A stretch of DNA of 64,000 nucleotides from Vibrio hannami. Lineage in GTDB: Bacteria; Pseudomonadota; Gammaproteobacteria; Enterobacterales; Vibrionaceae. Below, piece after piece: positions 1-7,964 of this stretch. Location: assembly GCF_029589055.1 (NCBI RefSeq), contig NZ_JARQZP010000007.1, positions 1,488,001-1,552,000 on the forward strand. Reading direction: 5' to 3'. Made by a program: the position numbers and the translations under genes. The notes beneath the pieces are model-generated. The model saw nothing but the letters and a program-made list of their open reading frames with translations, searched no databases and had not been told where the DNA came from. Position 1 is the first letter of the stretch. Each line of letters begins with the position of its first letter.

Positions 1-943
1 ACTTGTCCAGAAACTCCTGATCTACCAGGTCTTCTGTAATCATTACATAGGCAAGGCCAGCAACTAACGCCGCATCTGTAGACGGGCGAATTGGTATCCA
101 CTGATCTTCACGGCCACCAGCAGTGTCAGTGTAACGTGGATCGATGATGATAGTTTTTGCGTTAGAGCGATTCTTGCTTTCCACATAGTGGTGGATAAGG
201 CCGCCGCCAGACATCCTTGTTTCTGCCGGGTTATTACCGAACTGAATGTTCAGCTTGGTATTTTCAAGGTCGGAAAATGAGTTATTAAATGCCCAGCCAC
301 CATAAGTGTAGTTCAGGCCTTTTGCTATCTGTGCTGTTGAATAGTCGCCATAATGGTTTAAGTAACCACCGCACAAGTTCATCAATCGAGCGATAAGTGT
401 TGCTTTGGGTGGCCACGATTTGGTTACAGTACCACCAAGTGTTCCGGTTCCGTAGTTCAGATAAATGGAATCATTGCCGTAATCCTTGATTAGGCGCTTC
501 ATGGTATTTGCGACTTCGTCGTATGCCTCTTCCCAGCTGATTCGCTGGAACTTACCTTCGCCACGTTTACCAACGCGTTTCATTGGATACTTCAGGCGGT
601 CAGGATTGTAAACGCGACGGCGCATAGAGCGACCACGTAAACACGCTCGTATCTGATGGTTTCCGTATTCATCGCTGCCAACATTGTCAGTTTCGACGTA
701 CTTTATTTCACCATCTTGCACATGCATACGTAGTGGACATCGCGAGCCACAGTTTACAGTACATGCACTCCAGACAACCTTTTCCTCAGTATTGCCGGAG
801 GGAGCAGCTGAAGCTGGTTTAGATGTGAATGGCAAGGTTATCCCGCTTGCTAACGCTGCAGCACTACCTACCGCCGATGACGCTTTAATAAAGCCTCGAC
901 GCGTAAGATTCATTACTCCAGATTCTACTTTTTTATTATTCAT
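1..943 (-). CDS. dmsA: Anaerobic dimethyl sulfoxide reductase catalytic subunit (partial, N-terminal part)
   Basis: N-terminal ~314 residues of a molybdopterin oxidoreductase; the gene runs off the left edge. Translating the minus strand gives a Tat signal (TRRGFIK, residues ~14-20, then a hydrophobic stretch), then the 4Fe-4S cysteines as WSACTVNCGSRCPLRMHV with a fourth Cys in ACLRGRS. The stretches RLKYPMKRVGKRGEGKF and SIYLNYGTGTLGG closely match E. coli DmsA as I remember it. The mature enzyme reduces DMSO in the periplasm and receives electrons from a DmsB-type ferredoxin subunit, expected further left. Start taken at 943; an in-frame ATG at 913 has a GGAG just upstream and also gives a full Tat motif. 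It is divergent from its likely chaperone gene, with an FNR-like box between. Confidence 0.95.
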   Translation of the reverse strand, partial: MNNKKVESGVMNLTRRGFIKASSAVGSAAALASGITLPFTSKPASAAPSGNTEEKVVWSACTVNCGSRCPLRMHVQDGEIKYVETDNVGSDEYGNHQIRACLRGRSMRRRVYNPDRLKYPMKRVGKRGEGKFQRISWEEAYDEVANTMKRLIKDYGNDSIYLNYGTGTLGGTVTKSWPPKATLIARLMNLCGGYLNHYGDYSTAQIAKGLNYTYGGWAFNNSFSDLENTKLNIQFGNNPAETRMSGGGLIHHYVESKNRSNAKTIIIDPRYTDTAGGREDQWIPIRPSTDAALVAGLAYVMITEDLVDQEFLDK

Positions 944-1023
944 ATAATGATGCCTGTTATATTATTAACATATAATACTTAATAGGTACCCCGCCTAATT
1001 AACACTAACAAGATTAAGATCTT

Positions 1024-1037
1024 TTGATGGTGGTCAA
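1024..1037. promoter_or_regulatory. FNR-type box between dmsA and chaperone gene
   Basis: TTGAT-GGTG-GTCAA fits the FNR consensus TTGAT-N4-ATCAA at 9 of 10 positions. It lies in the divergent intergenic region, 80 bp upstream of dmsA and about 110-120 bp upstream of the TorD-like gene. FNR activation of dms operons without oxygen is well established in enterobacteria; the binding here is inferred. Confidence 0.6.
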
Positions 1038-1144
1038 CTATTATTATTTACAATCATATTCGTCGTAAAAAACTTGAAGGCGACCCAAAGAAAATCTATT
1101 AAATATGAATACAATGACTCAGAATTAAATACATGGAAATAATA

Positions 1145-1735
1145 ATGATTATCGATACAGCTAAATTATTAGGCACTCTTTTTTATCAAAAATGTTCAAA
1201 ACAGGAGCAAATTGAAATAGTGTCAGCATTAGTTGATGAACATGTTCTAACCCAAGCCACTCTAGACGCGTTGTTCGAACAAGATGAAGAACAGCTTAAC
1301 CATGATTTTTCAGAACTTTTTGAAGGAGTTGGTGATATGCCAGTGCCACCATGGGGCTCAGTGTATCTTGATAAAGAAAGAGTACTATTTGGTGAATCTA
1401 CCATTGCCTATCGCCGTTTCTTAGAGCAAAACGAAGTCGCTCTAGATACCGGCCTGCGTGAACCAGAAGATCATTTCGGTCTGATGCTTTTAGCGTTTGC
1501 CTTTCTTCTTGAAAAAAATAATCAAGAGGCTGGTGTAATGTTGATGGAAAAACATTTTTTACCGTGGGGATTTGTATATTTGGAACTATTAAATAATAAA
1601 TCAAATAATTTGTATTATAAAAACCTGACAAATAATGTTAATGAATGGCTTCAGAAATTAGTTAATGATATAAACCTCACTATAGACAAAAGAAAATTAT
1701 ATATTAACAACGCTAAACCCAATCAGAAAAATTAA
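1145..1735 (+). CDS. TorD/DmsD-family Tat proofreading chaperone
   Basis: About 196-residue cytoplasmic chaperone of the TorD family, which binds the Tat signal of molybdoenzymes and delays export until the cofactor is inserted. Family signs are PVPPWGSVYLD (mid protein), REPEDHFGLMLLAFAFLLE (the E-P-x-D-H motif) and a late FLPWGFVYLE. The ATG at 1145 has GGA about 8 bases upstream; an ATG at 1133 in the same frame has no visible ribosome site. Divergent from dmsA, so DmsA is the likely client. It is followed after 2 bases by the NapF-like gene, suggesting one transcript. Confidence 0.85.
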   Translation: MIIDTAKLLGTLFYQKCSKQEQIEIVSALVDEHVLTQATLDALFEQDEEQLNHDFSELFEGVGDMPVPPWGSVYLDKERVLFGESTIAYRRFLEQNEVALDTGLREPEDHFGLMLLAFAFLLEKNNQEAGVMLMEKHFLPWGFVYLELLNNKSNNLYYKNLTNNVNEWLQKLVNDINLTIDKRKLYINNAKPNQKN

Positions 1736-1737
1736 CA

Positions 1738-2250
1738 ATGTCTGAATTGATAAATAAAAACCGAAGAGGCTTTCTTTCAAGATTGTCAAAACCGATTCAA
1801 AACATTTCTGATGAATCGGAGGCGACACTTCGTGATGCCCCTCGTCCGCCTCATGCAGTGGACGAGGCTCTGTTCTGCCGTTTATGCGATGGTTGCGAAA
1901 AGTGCAGAGATGCTTGCCCAAATAGTGTCATTGAAATAGAAAGCGAACTTGCTCGCCTTAACCTTGATTACAATGAGTGCAGTTTGTGTGAAGAGTGCGT
2001 AAAGGCTTGTCCAACTGGCGCATTGCACACATCGATAGATGTGAACATCAGTCTTCGCCCCATATTTTCGAAAGGGTGTGATAACTACTTGCAGCTTGAG
2101 TGCAATCAGTGTGAGTCTGGCTGCCCATTCTCTGCCATTACGGTTGAAGACGGTGAACTGCCAGTACTCAATAGTGAGTTGTGCGTAGGCTGCGGACAAT
2201 GTCGCAGCAGCTGTTATGTCGGTGCGATATCAATGCAATTTATTGCTTGA
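1738..2250 (+). CDS. NapF-like polyferredoxin
   Basis: 170-residue iron-sulfur protein resembling NapF. Cys clusters in order: CRLCDGCEKCRDACPN (~residues 40-55), CSLCEECVKACPTGA (~residues 81-95), a shorter CNQCESGCP group (~residues 121-129) and CVGCGQCRSSCYVGA near the C-terminus. As in NapF, the N-terminus carries NRRGFLSRLSK, which looks like a Tat motif but lacks a hydrophobic segment, so it is probably cytoplasmic. NapF helps mature NapA in nitrate respiration; next to a TorD-type chaperone and dmsA it probably serves DMSO reductase maturation or electron supply. Begins 2 bases after the chaperone stop. Confidence 0.85.
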   Translation: MSELINKNRRGFLSRLSKPIQNISDESEATLRDAPRPPHAVDEALFCRLCDGCEKCRDACPNSVIEIESELARLNLDYNECSLCEECVKACPTGALHTSIDVNISLRPIFSKGCDNYLQLECNQCESGCPFSAITVEDGELPVLNSELCVGCGQCRSSCYVGAISMQFIA

Positions 2251-2337
2251 GCCAGCTCATTGTGCCGGGGCGCTTACCCCAACTTGCTGACTTCATACTT
2301 TAAGAGAGGCTCACACTAAAACAAAATGCGTTTAGGG

Positions 2338-2646
2338 TTACTCCCCAACAACATTGATTAAATAATCACGCTTGATTTTATTGTCGCCAGTGTGCTCATT
2401 ATGGATATCGATTTCTGATTGCAGTTCGAATGAAGCCGGACCTTTTATCGGTTCTTCGAAATGTCTGCCATTTACTTCATACATACCTATACGAAGTTCC
2501 GCTTTTTCAAGCTCGGCAACTACTGTATCTACGTTACTGCGTATAGCCGAGAGATCTGCGGCTTTAATACCAAGCTCACGAATAAGATCTGTATTAGAAA
2601 ATACCTCTAGTGCCGCTTCAATTTTATCCGATTTTGTCATGTTCAT
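2338..2646 (-). CDS. Hypothetical protein, 102 aa
   Basis: I do not recognise the family. The sequence is soluble, rich in charged residues, and likely helical in the first two thirds (repeated EALEVF, AELEKAELR segments). No signal peptide, membrane segment or cysteines are seen. A good ribosome site (AAGGAG, 6 bases before ATG) supports this strand over the overlapping plus-strand reading, which has no such site and a Ser/Ile-rich unnatural composition. It stands alone, convergent with the ferredoxin gene. Confidence 0.6.
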   Translation of the reverse strand: MNMTKSDKIEAALEVFSNTDLIRELGIKAADLSAIRSNVDTVVAELEKAELRIGMYEVNGRHFEEPIKGPASFELQSEIDIHNEHTGDNKIKRDYLINVVGE

Positions 2647-2799
2647 ACCCTACTCCTTCCCCTGAAAAGTGTTTAAGTCACGACCCAGATTAGAATCTAT
2701 AAACCCTTTATAAATTGTAGTTCTATTTGCCAGATATCATGAAAAAATCGCAAAACAACGCTAACCTTAAACACTGCCTTTCAGTAAAGTGTAATAACA

Positions 2800-3480
2800 A
2801 TGACAAGTACCCCAATACTCTATTCTCTGCACAACTGTCCTTATGCAATACGTGCACGCATTGCCCTAATTAGGGCAAACCAACAAGTACGCATTCGGTC
2901 AATAAAGCTGGACAACAAGCCCATCGAAATGCTCTACGCATCTCCTAAAGGTAGCGTGCCAGTGCTCATTGTAGAAACACCGGGTTCCGATAAACCGATG
3001 GTTATTGAAGAAAGTTTAGAAATAATGGTTTGGGCTCTGTCTCAAAGCGACCCTCACGGTCTCTTATGCGTCAATGATCAAAACGCACTACCTGAAATTA
3101 TCCATCTGATTGCTGACTTTGAGCATCACTTTATTCCTGCTCTCAATGCCTATAGCTGCGCTAAACGGTATCATGAAGATAATCTGGTTGAGTGTCGTCA
3201 GGCATGCGAAATTCAGCTGAAACACCTTGAAGAGCGCCTTGGAAAACACGCTTTCTTATTTTCCGAACAAGAAAGCTTACTGGATATAGCTCTGATGCCT
3301 TTTTTGCGTAAGTTTGCCCGTATCGAAAAACAATGGTTTCGCCAAAGTCCTTACCCTAAATTACGTGCATGGCTAAACCGCTACCTGCAAAGCTACCTAT
3401 TTTCAAAGGTAATGGAAAACCACGAACTATGGCGGGAGAACCAGGCCGACCTTTTCTTTGGCCCCTTCACGAAAAAATGA
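2800..3480 (+). CDS. Glutathione S-transferase family protein
   Basis: 226 residues with a thioredoxin-fold N-terminal domain (residues 1-80) starting LYSLHNCPYAIRARIAL; the Cys of CPYA is the candidate glutathione-contacting residue, as in omega/glutaredoxin-2-like classes rather than Ser/Tyr classes. The cis-Pro stretch KGSVPVLIVE and the E-E-S of VIEESLEIM match the glutathione site. An all-helical C-terminal domain follows. Cytosolic; substrate cannot be told. It stands alone ahead of the HMG-CoA reductase gene, with about 100 bases between. Confidence 0.85.
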   Translation: MTSTPILYSLHNCPYAIRARIALIRANQQVRIRSIKLDNKPIEMLYASPKGSVPVLIVETPGSDKPMVIEESLEIMVWALSQSDPHGLLCVNDQNALPEIIHLIADFEHHFIPALNAYSCAKRYHEDNLVECRQACEIQLKHLEERLGKHAFLFSEQESLLDIALMPFLRKFARIEKQWFRQSPYPKLRAWLNRYLQSYLFSKVMENHELWRENQADLFFGPFTKK

Positions 3481-3578
3481 CAAAACAATGTTAAGCATCA
3501 TACTCAAGTGACTTCACATCACTTGTGCCGTTTTCAGAATTGAGTAGAATCAGCGCAAAAATATATTCTGGATAAGCA

Positions 3579-4838
3579 ATGCCTAAATTTGAACTTCATC
3601 GCCGCGACTATATTCCCCTTCTAAGCGGCGATCTATCAAACGATGAACTGAAAGAAAACCTTTCTCCAAAACACCACAAAGTTCAGAACAGGCTGATTCG
3701 CAGTCCCCGACTTTCGGATAAAAATATTCAAAGTCGCTGGGAGGCATTGAACCGTCCAGACATCAAAGCAGAACTGCTGGATGAGCATACTTTTCAACAA
3801 ACGGATGCTTACCATAAAAATATCGAGCACTTTATTGGTACAGTTAAGCTTCCTGTTGGGCTGGCAGGGCCATTAAGGGTAAACGGTCTGTTTGCGAACG
3901 ATGATTATCTTATACCTCTAGCGACAACGGAAGCTGCTCTGGTGGCATCTTACAACAGAGGCTCTCAGTTGCTGACAGCGGCTGGTGGTGTCAGCGCTAT
4001 GCTGCTAAATGAAGGCGTCACCCGTACGCCTGGATTTGCTTTTTACGATCTAACGCAAGCTGGACAGTTTGTTGCATGGGCTGTCACACAATATGACCAG
4101 TTTAAGCAGATAGCAGAATCAACGACCTCACACGGAAAGCTGACCGATATCAACATGAACATCGAAGGCAACCATGTCTATCTTGTCTTCGATTATCTGA
4201 CAGGTGATGCTTCAGGACAAAACATGGTGACCATCGCTACCAACGCGGTGTTTGAATTCATTATGGCCAATAGCCCGGTTAAGCCTGAGTATGCATTTCT
4301 TGATGGCAACCTGTCTGGTGATAAAAAGGCTAATACCCAGACTTTGCGTAGTGTTCGTGGCAAGAAAGTCACCGCAGAAGCACATATTCCAGCAGAACTG
4401 ATAGCTCAGTATTTGCATACTACCCCAGAAAAAATGCAGCAGTTTGGCCAGATGACTACTGTTGGTGGGACGCTAAGCGGCACCATTGGGATTAATGCCC
4501 ACTATGCTAATGCGCTGGCAGCCTTCTACATCGCGTGTGGTCAGGATGCGGCATGTGTTGCAGAATCGGCAGTTGGTGTAACACGAATGGAAGTCGATCG
4601 TGATGGAGGCTTGTACGCTAGCGTTACCTTACCAAACCTGATGTTAGGCACCGTTGGCGGTGGAACAGGTCTTCCGAGCCAAAAGGCATGCCTGGATATT
4701 ATGGGCTTGCACGGAAATGGTAAATCTCAAGCGCTATCAGAAGTGTGTGCAGCGCTATGTCTTGCGGGAGAGCTCTCTATCGTCGGTGCATTTTGTGCGG
4801 GCCACTTTGCCCGGGCGCATCATAAGCTGGCTCGCTAA
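3579..4838 (+). CDS. Hydroxymethylglutaryl-CoA reductase (class I type)
   Basis: 419-residue soluble enzyme reducing HMG-CoA to mevalonate. Catalytic residues expected for the family are visible: Glu118 in ATTEAALVASYNRG, Lys249 in DGNLSGDKKAN, Asp323 in GQDAACVAES, and a C-terminal His in GHFARAHH. The signatures TTVGGTLSG and GTVGGGTGLPSQKACL are intact. It resembles the class I (NADPH) group found in some vibrios, commonly viewed as horizontally acquired, rather than class II mvaA. No other mevalonate gene lies nearby. Length agrees with the catalytic portion alone, without the eukaryotic membrane domain. Confidence 0.93.
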   Translation: MPKFELHRRDYIPLLSGDLSNDELKENLSPKHHKVQNRLIRSPRLSDKNIQSRWEALNRPDIKAELLDEHTFQQTDAYHKNIEHFIGTVKLPVGLAGPLRVNGLFANDDYLIPLATTEAALVASYNRGSQLLTAAGGVSAMLLNEGVTRTPGFAFYDLTQAGQFVAWAVTQYDQFKQIAESTTSHGKLTDINMNIEGNHVYLVFDYLTGDASGQNMVTIATNAVFEFIMANSPVKPEYAFLDGNLSGDKKANTQTLRSVRGKKVTAEAHIPAELIAQYLHTTPEKMQQFGQMTTVGGTLSGTIGINAHYANALAAFYIACGQDAACVAESAVGVTRMEVDRDGGLYASVTLPNLMLGTVGGGTGLPSQKACLDIMGLHGNGKSQALSEVCAALCLAGELSIVGAFCAGHFARAHHKLAR

Positions 4839-4929
4839 ATTCGCCCTTTCATTTAATCTAGATCAACCTCAGAGCCTGTAATTACTACATTAGTTCACTG
4901 ATAATTCTATTATTACAAACTATGCTCGT

Positions 4930-5042
4930 ATTACAGGCTATGTAAAAAGCAAACTCAGTAAAAGCTCAGGACGCAAAGCCACGGATCCTCGCCCTCCTTG
5001 ATAAGCTTCTCACTCATGGACTCCAGGATCGCCGGGCTGCCT
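4930..5042 (+). ncRNA. Cyclic di-GMP-I riboswitch (GEMM-I)
   Basis: Carries the GEMM-I hallmarks in order: GCAAAC (4949-4954), the core GGACGCAAAGCCACGG (4969-4984), a P3 helix formed by GATCCT (4984-4989) and AGGATC (5025-5030), and the closing GCCGGGCTGCC (5031-5041). GEMM-I aptamers bind c-di-GMP. Two oddities: P2 (CTCAG against CTCAG) has a C-C mismatch, and its tetraloop reads AAAA rather than GAAA, which could weaken tetraloop docking. A hairpin AAGTGC-TATCT-GCACTT (5055-5071) between aptamer and start codon may belong to the expression platform. It ends about 57 bases before the start of the secreted protein gene. Confidence 0.88.
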
Positions 5043-5098
5043 AATTGTCTGGGAAAGTGCTATCTGCACTTATGTCCGACGAACAGGGAGAACCGGAA

Positions 5099-5914
5099 AT
5101 GAAAAAGTTAATATCAATACTTATCTTATTTGTTGGGCTGTTCATGAGTGCCGCCGTCGCGGCGAGCAACGGCAGTAATCAGGGCCAACCATTTATTGAG
5201 CAACAAGAGGCATTTGAAACTGCTATTGCAGCAGAAGAAGCTGCCCGAATCGCTGCAGATCAAGCTGAAGCTGCCACACGCGCAGCAGCAGATGCAACAC
5301 TTTCAGCTGAACTTGCGGCTGAGAAAGCGGCAAGAATTGCCAACGATTTGGCTATCGAAGCGCAGATAGCTGCTAATGCCGCTCTTATTATGGATGTCGA
5401 AAACAGAGTATCGGTGTTGGAAGGCCTTTCACTCGATAGAAGTATTACCTGGACTGAAACATCCTCTCCGGATCTGATCAATATGGGAAGTGACATTGCT
5501 TCGCTAAACTATCAGCCCGGTGACTGGGTAGCAATCGTCTCTCGCCATGGCCAACATGGATGGGAAATCGGTAACTGTATAAGTCACCCTGGCATAGAGT
5601 TATGGTTAGATACTATTGTGAATGGCCTTTACGTCAATACCAGTATCCCGGGAACTGGTAGCTTCTTGTTGACCAACGGCTCGTGGATAAACTCACCAAC
5701 TATTCATCTATATGTAAATATGCAGTCATCCATTCCAACCGTCAGTTTACGCGGTACCAACTGGAATCATCAGCTACACGATAGAGTACTTTACCCCTAT
5801 TACCGTGGCAGAGAGGTTTACTTGTACAGCGCAGGTGTAATTGGTGGTTTCGCCATAGGAAACACATTCACTATCAATGTAGCATCGACAAGGCTTGAGG
5901 CTTGCGGTTTCTAG
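5099..5914 (+). CDS. Secreted Ala-rich protein under riboswitch control
   Basis: 271 residues starting MKKLISILILFVG with a signal peptide cleaved near AVAASNG. Residues ~40-100 are an Ala/Glu-rich helical stretch with repeats such as AEEAARIAADQAEAATRAAA, probably a coiled coil. The C-terminal ~160 residues form an unrecognised beta-rich domain (DWVAIVSRHGQHGWEIGNC, two Cys overall, one near the last residue). The start at 5099 was chosen for the GGGAG ribosome site and the signal peptide; upstream in-frame codons lie in the leader. Likely exported, perhaps a surface or matrix protein, since c-di-GMP governs such genes in vibrios. No function is assigned. Confidence 0.8.
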   Translation: MKKLISILILFVGLFMSAAVAASNGSNQGQPFIEQQEAFETAIAAEEAARIAADQAEAATRAAADATLSAELAAEKAARIANDLAIEAQIAANAALIMDVENRVSVLEGLSLDRSITWTETSSPDLINMGSDIASLNYQPGDWVAIVSRHGQHGWEIGNCISHPGIELWLDTIVNGLYVNTSIPGTGSFLLTNGSWINSPTIHLYVNMQSSIPTVSLRGTNWNHQLHDRVLYPYYRGREVYLYSAGVIGGFAIGNTFTINVASTRLEACGF

Positions 5915-5934
5915 ACCGCCTATTAAGCGCTCCT

Positions 5935-5960
5935 TTGTAGGGGCGCTTTCATGTAAACAG
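5935..5960 (+). terminator. Rho-independent terminator after the secreted protein gene
   Basis: Stem AAGCGCTCC / GGGGCGCTT (one G-T pair) with loop TTTGTA, then TTTC. It lies 20 bases past the stop codon of the riboswitch-controlled gene. Confidence 0.7.
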
Positions 5961-6081
5961 GGCTGGTTGAAAAAACAAAACAGAAAAAATAGAATACGAG
6001 AACTAGCGAACTACGAAAGCTAGCGAACATAGCCCGTTTCGTCAGATTAGATTAGCGTCGAGAAGAGAATAAAAATGTACG

Positions 6082-6249
6082 CTACTTACTTTGATTGCCA
6101 AAGTCATCGCCCTCCGGTTTAAAACGTTTGGACTCTTCTTCCATCTTCTGTTTTTCATGCATCGCTTCTATTAATTGCCTGTCTAACTCAGCAAAAAAAC
6201 GATCCTCTTCAGCTTTACCACGCAATCGCATTTTTTCCACGAAATCCAT
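6082..6249 (-). CDS. Small charged protein, 55 aa
   Basis: Short gene on the minus strand: MDFVEKMRLRGKAEEDRFFA at the start, ending DDFGNQSK. A strong ribosome site (GGAGGAG, 6 bases before ATG) supports it. The protein is highly charged and mostly helical; no known family recognised. The overlapping plus-strand reading of 90 codons has no ribosome site and an unnatural composition. It stands alone between a terminator and the EamA gene. Confidence 0.65.
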   Translation of the reverse strand: MDFVEKMRLRGKAEEDRFFAELDRQLIEAMHEKQKMEEESKRFKPEGDDFGNQSK

Positions 6250-6445
6250 AATGACTCCTCCGCGCTACTTCTTTGCTATAAGTATAGTTAAGTTGATCGG
6301 TAGCACGGTGTGGCCGGGATTATATTTTGACTACTTTTTCATCAACACATATAACCAATACGCATAACTTCTTCTTAATTAAGCTGGTTTTCTGAACAGC
6401 ATACCGTCAATATTTATACAAGATTAATCGTAAAAAAGTGTTTCA

Positions 6446-7333
6446 ATGGCAACTCTAAATCAACTCAGCATAAAAGCCACTACGCTTGTTATTCTGGCAA
6501 TGACCGCATTCGCAGCAAACTCAGTGTTATGCCGTCTGGCTCTAAAAGACACAGGTATGGATGCAGGTTTGTTTACCCTAGTGAGGTTGGTATCCGGAGC
6601 AGTTATGCTTGCCTTATTGATTGTATTTCACAACAAAGAGCAGATAAATCTTAAGCAATTATTAGTTTTGGTACCCAAATCGGGCTTAAGTTCGTTGATG
6701 CTTTTCTGCTATGCCGCCAGCTTTTCCTATGCCTATATAGATATGGAAACAGGAACAGGCGCATTAGTCCTGTTTGCGTCCGTCCAGCTTGCAATGATCG
6801 GGTATCACCTAAGCACAGGAAACCGGTTTAACTGGATAGAAGCATTTGGCCTGATGCTAGCGCTTATCGGGTTTATTTACCTGCTCTTTCCATCAGCCTC
6901 AAGTCCGGCTCTTATCCCTGCTCTTCTTATGATTTTTTCCGGCATATCATGGGCGATATTCACTCTTCTGGGAAAACAAAATGCTCTTGAACTCTCTGCT
7001 ACTTCGAACATGGCGGTCAGCTTTATCGGAGCTACAGCGCTCGCAGTTTTGCTCTTACCCTGGTTCGTAAATACGTCAGATATAGCATTAAAGGGAATCT
7101 ATCTTGCTATCGGCTCTGGGGCTGTGGCATCTGCATTAGGATATGCTATCTGGTATTCGGTTCTGCCTATTATCTCCGTGCTGCAAGCTTCTATTGTTCA
7201 GTTATCTGTGCCAGCTATTGCTGCTATCGGTGGCGTTATAATCGTTGGGGAATCAATGACAATTCAGCTATTCGTAGCTTCTATCGTTATTTTGGGCGGA
7301 ATCTTATTGGTATTTATTGGGCGAAAGCCATAA
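6446..7333 (+). CDS. EamA/DMT-family transporter
   Basis: 295-residue inner membrane protein with about ten hydrophobic segments in two EamA halves (residues ~12-140 and ~150-290), the usual length for RhaT/YdcZ-like drug/metabolite exporters. The first helix has AANSVLCRLALKD, a typical DMT N-terminal pattern; the second half ends VILGGILLVFIGRKP. Substrate unknown. The start has no clear Shine-Dalgarno sequence. It is followed by two acetyltransferases and an AraC regulator on the same strand. Confidence 0.88.
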   Translation: MATLNQLSIKATTLVILAMTAFAANSVLCRLALKDTGMDAGLFTLVRLVSGAVMLALLIVFHNKEQINLKQLLVLVPKSGLSSLMLFCYAASFSYAYIDMETGTGALVLFASVQLAMIGYHLSTGNRFNWIEAFGLMLALIGFIYLLFPSASSPALIPALLMIFSGISWAIFTLLGKQNALELSATSNMAVSFIGATALAVLLLPWFVNTSDIALKGIYLAIGSGAVASALGYAIWYSVLPIISVLQASIVQLSVPAIAAIGGVIIVGESMTIQLFVASIVILGGILLVFIGRKP

Positions 7334-7412
7334 TTTCCCTTTCATTCCATTACGTTATCTGAGATTCTGAGCGGCTCGCATACTCAAATACAATAAAAAA
7401 GGAGCCATAGCA

Positions 7413-7964
7413 ATGTTCAGTTGGGAAGTTGATGAAGAGTTAGAGCTCTGTCTGGTTGAGAAGTCTTTCGCATCTATTTATGTCGAACTGGCAAAACAGA
7501 ATTATGACAACCTTTCGGAGTGGTTACAGTGGCCTAGAGCATGCAGTAAAGAAGAAGATTTCAAAGCTTTTATTAAACAGTCACTCCATGATTACGCCGA
7601 TGGCAAAAGCCTGGTTTGCGCTATGCGATATAAAGGAACAATTGTCGGTAATATCAGCTTTAATACCATAGACCAGAACAGAGAAATGGTTGAAATCGGC
7701 TACTGGCTAGCACAACCGTATCAGGGTAACGGTATTGTCACTCGTTGTTGTAAGCACCTTATACAGTATGCCTTTGATAAGCTTGATATCAGCAAAGTTC
7801 AAATTTGTGCTGCGGATGGAAATTCTGCCAGCAGAGCAGTATGTGAACGACTGGGAATGACTCTCGAAGGCATAATCACTTACCACGAAAGAGTTGGCGA
7901 CCGGATTTTGGATCACGCAGTATATGGATTGTATAAAGATGGAAATCGAAATAAGAAGAGCTGA
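7413..7964 (+). CDS. GNAT N-acetyltransferase, RimJ/RimL type
   Basis: 183 residues. GNAT fold with GYWLAQPYQGNGIVTRCCKHLI (acetyl-CoA loop Q-x-x-G-x-G/N) in the middle and DGNSASRAVCERLGM, the conserved N-x-x-S-x-x-x-x-x-K/R-L-G motif near the C-terminus. Such enzymes acetylate N-termini or small amines such as ribosomal L7/L12 or spermidine; the substrate is not evident. Preceded by AAGGAG 8 bases before ATG. Its 3' end overlaps the next acetyltransferase gene by 26 bases. Confidence 0.88.
   Translation: MFSWEVDEELELCLVEKSFASIYVELAKQNYDNLSEWLQWPRACSKEEDFKAFIKQSLHDYADGKSLVCAMRYKGTIVGNISFNTIDQNREMVEIGYWLAQPYQGNGIVTRCCKHLIQYAFDKLDISKVQICAADGNSASRAVCERLGMTLEGIITYHERVGDRILDHAVYGLYKDGNRNKKS

Noticed and set aside
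684..947. Open frame on the plus strand
   Set aside because: It lies opposite the dmsA N-terminus, whose Tat signal and iron-sulfur cysteines are unmistakable.
2372..2665. Plus-strand frame opposite the 102-residue hypothetical gene
   Set aside because: No ribosome site and a Ser/Ile-rich composition; the minus-strand frame has AAGGAG.
3505..3540. Inverted repeat CAAGTGA/TCACTTG after the glutathione transferase gene
   Set aside because: Short stem with an interrupted T stretch; too weak to call a terminator.
6095..6367. 90-codon plus-strand frame
   Set aside because: Opposite to the 55-residue gene with GGAGGAG; composition unlike a real protein.
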